Part shown: one piece after another, positions 42,937 through 43,146 of the stretch
Layout of the letters: the number at the start of each line of letters is the position of its first letter
Position numbering within the stretch: position 1 is the stretch's first letter
Source of the DNA: Paenibacillus contaminans
GTDB taxonomy: Bacteria > Bacillota > Bacilli > Paenibacillales > NBRC-103111
DNA length: 43,146 bases
Direction: 5' to 3'
NCBI RefSeq assembly: GCF_003285015.1
Contig: NZ_QMFB01000039.1
Coordinates: 28,907-72,052, forward strand
Notes under the pieces: generated by a model
What the model saw: the letters and a program-made list of their open reading frames with translations, nothing else
Databases searched by the model: none
Told to the model about the DNA's origin: nothing
Program-made: the position numbers and the translations under genes

Positions 42937-43146
42937 AATGTATGGCATACAACAAATCCGCCCTAGGGAGGCCGCGAACGCTTGAAAAGTTGCACGCGGT
43001 ACAACAATCTGCCCGAGACATGCCGCAAACGGGCAAAACTGTTGTATGGCGTACAACAAATCCGCCCGGGGCATGCCGCGAATGGGTGGAAAGTTGCACG
43101 CGGTACAACAATCTGCCCGAGACATGCCGCAAATGGGCGAAAGTGT
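42937..43146. repeat. 52-bp tandem repeat array running off the right edge
   Basis: Four units of 52 bp (42937-42988, 42989-43040, 43041-43092, 43093-43144) share a GGnnTACAACAAnnnnGCCC core. Units 1 and 3 (TATGGCGTACAACAAATCCG type) alternate with units 2 and 4 (GCACGCGGTACAACAATCTG type), giving a 104-bp higher-order period. Units 2 and 4 are nearly identical. The array continues beyond the window. Adjacent units touch with no unique spacers, so this is not a CRISPR array. No supported gene lies in it. Confidence 0.85.

Noticed and set aside
42937..43146. CRISPR array
   Set aside because: Units are contiguous 52-bp repeats with no unique spacers, and no cas genes are in the window.
1..43146. 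tRNA, rRNA, phage integrase or full transposase genes
   Set aside because: None could be seen; the only mobile-element signs are the MITE-like element and the repeats.

Overview
The window looks like a chromosomal piece of a Paenibacillus-type member of the Bacillales. The grounds are the YesM/YesN-type two-component pair, the LplA/LplB/LplC-type sugar importer with no ATPase gene of its own, strong AGGAGG-type ribosome binding sites, cre-like sites, AraC regulators scattered among glycan enzymes, and families of short intergenic repeats. It reads as a large glycan-utilisation island. The enzymes point to a polysaccharide containing uronic acid and probably rhamnose.

Left part (1-14402): a 5'-truncated giant secreted multimodular protein with a TIM-barrel glycosidase-like core (2-5614) converges on a BNR_4 beta-propeller enzyme (5702-6937, minus). 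Next come an aldo/keto reductase overlapping an SGNH esterase, a complete GH78 alpha-L-rhamnosidase, a hairpin- and repeat-rich gap, and a divergent AraC regulator / phytanoyl-CoA dioxygenase-like pair.

Middle part (14403-22632): a Cys/Met-type PLP enzyme, a second AraC regulator with a heparinase II/III-like lyase, a ferritin-like di-metal protein closed by a good terminator, a minus-strand nuclease-like protein with a predicted winged helix, and a minus-strand sugar-isomerase-like TIM barrel. Two copies of one interspersed repeat lie at 12256-12468 and 21316-21616.

Right part (22633-43146): a tandem repeat, a YesM-type kinase and YesN-type regulator, then five transcription units. These are (i) a GH105-like unsaturated glucuronyl hydrolase; (ii) a heterodimeric ABC exporter, a heparinase-like lyase and an M20 peptidase; (iii) two sugar ABC permeases; (iv) the substrate-binding lipoprotein; (v) an unrecognised toroid enzyme and a second M20 peptidase. 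All five units start with the same promoter element: an upstream box AAGAAAnCTAAtAAAA, a non-consensus -35 (TRYAAA) and a -10 at exactly the same distance. This defines a local regulon, most simply that of the adjacent YesMN pair.

Working model (inference): secreted enzymes cut the glycan; lyase chemistry yields oligosaccharides with an unsaturated uronic acid; the lipoprotein and permeases import them; and the cytoplasmic GH105-like enzyme, rhamnosidase, esterase, reductase and isomerase finish the job. The most unusual element is a duplicated module: a toroid lyase-like gene translationally coupled by a 4-bp overlap to a PepV-like M20 metallopeptidase, present twice. One M20 copy has lost the canonical lid-domain histidine. 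This suggests the glycan carries amide-linked amino acids or acyl groups.
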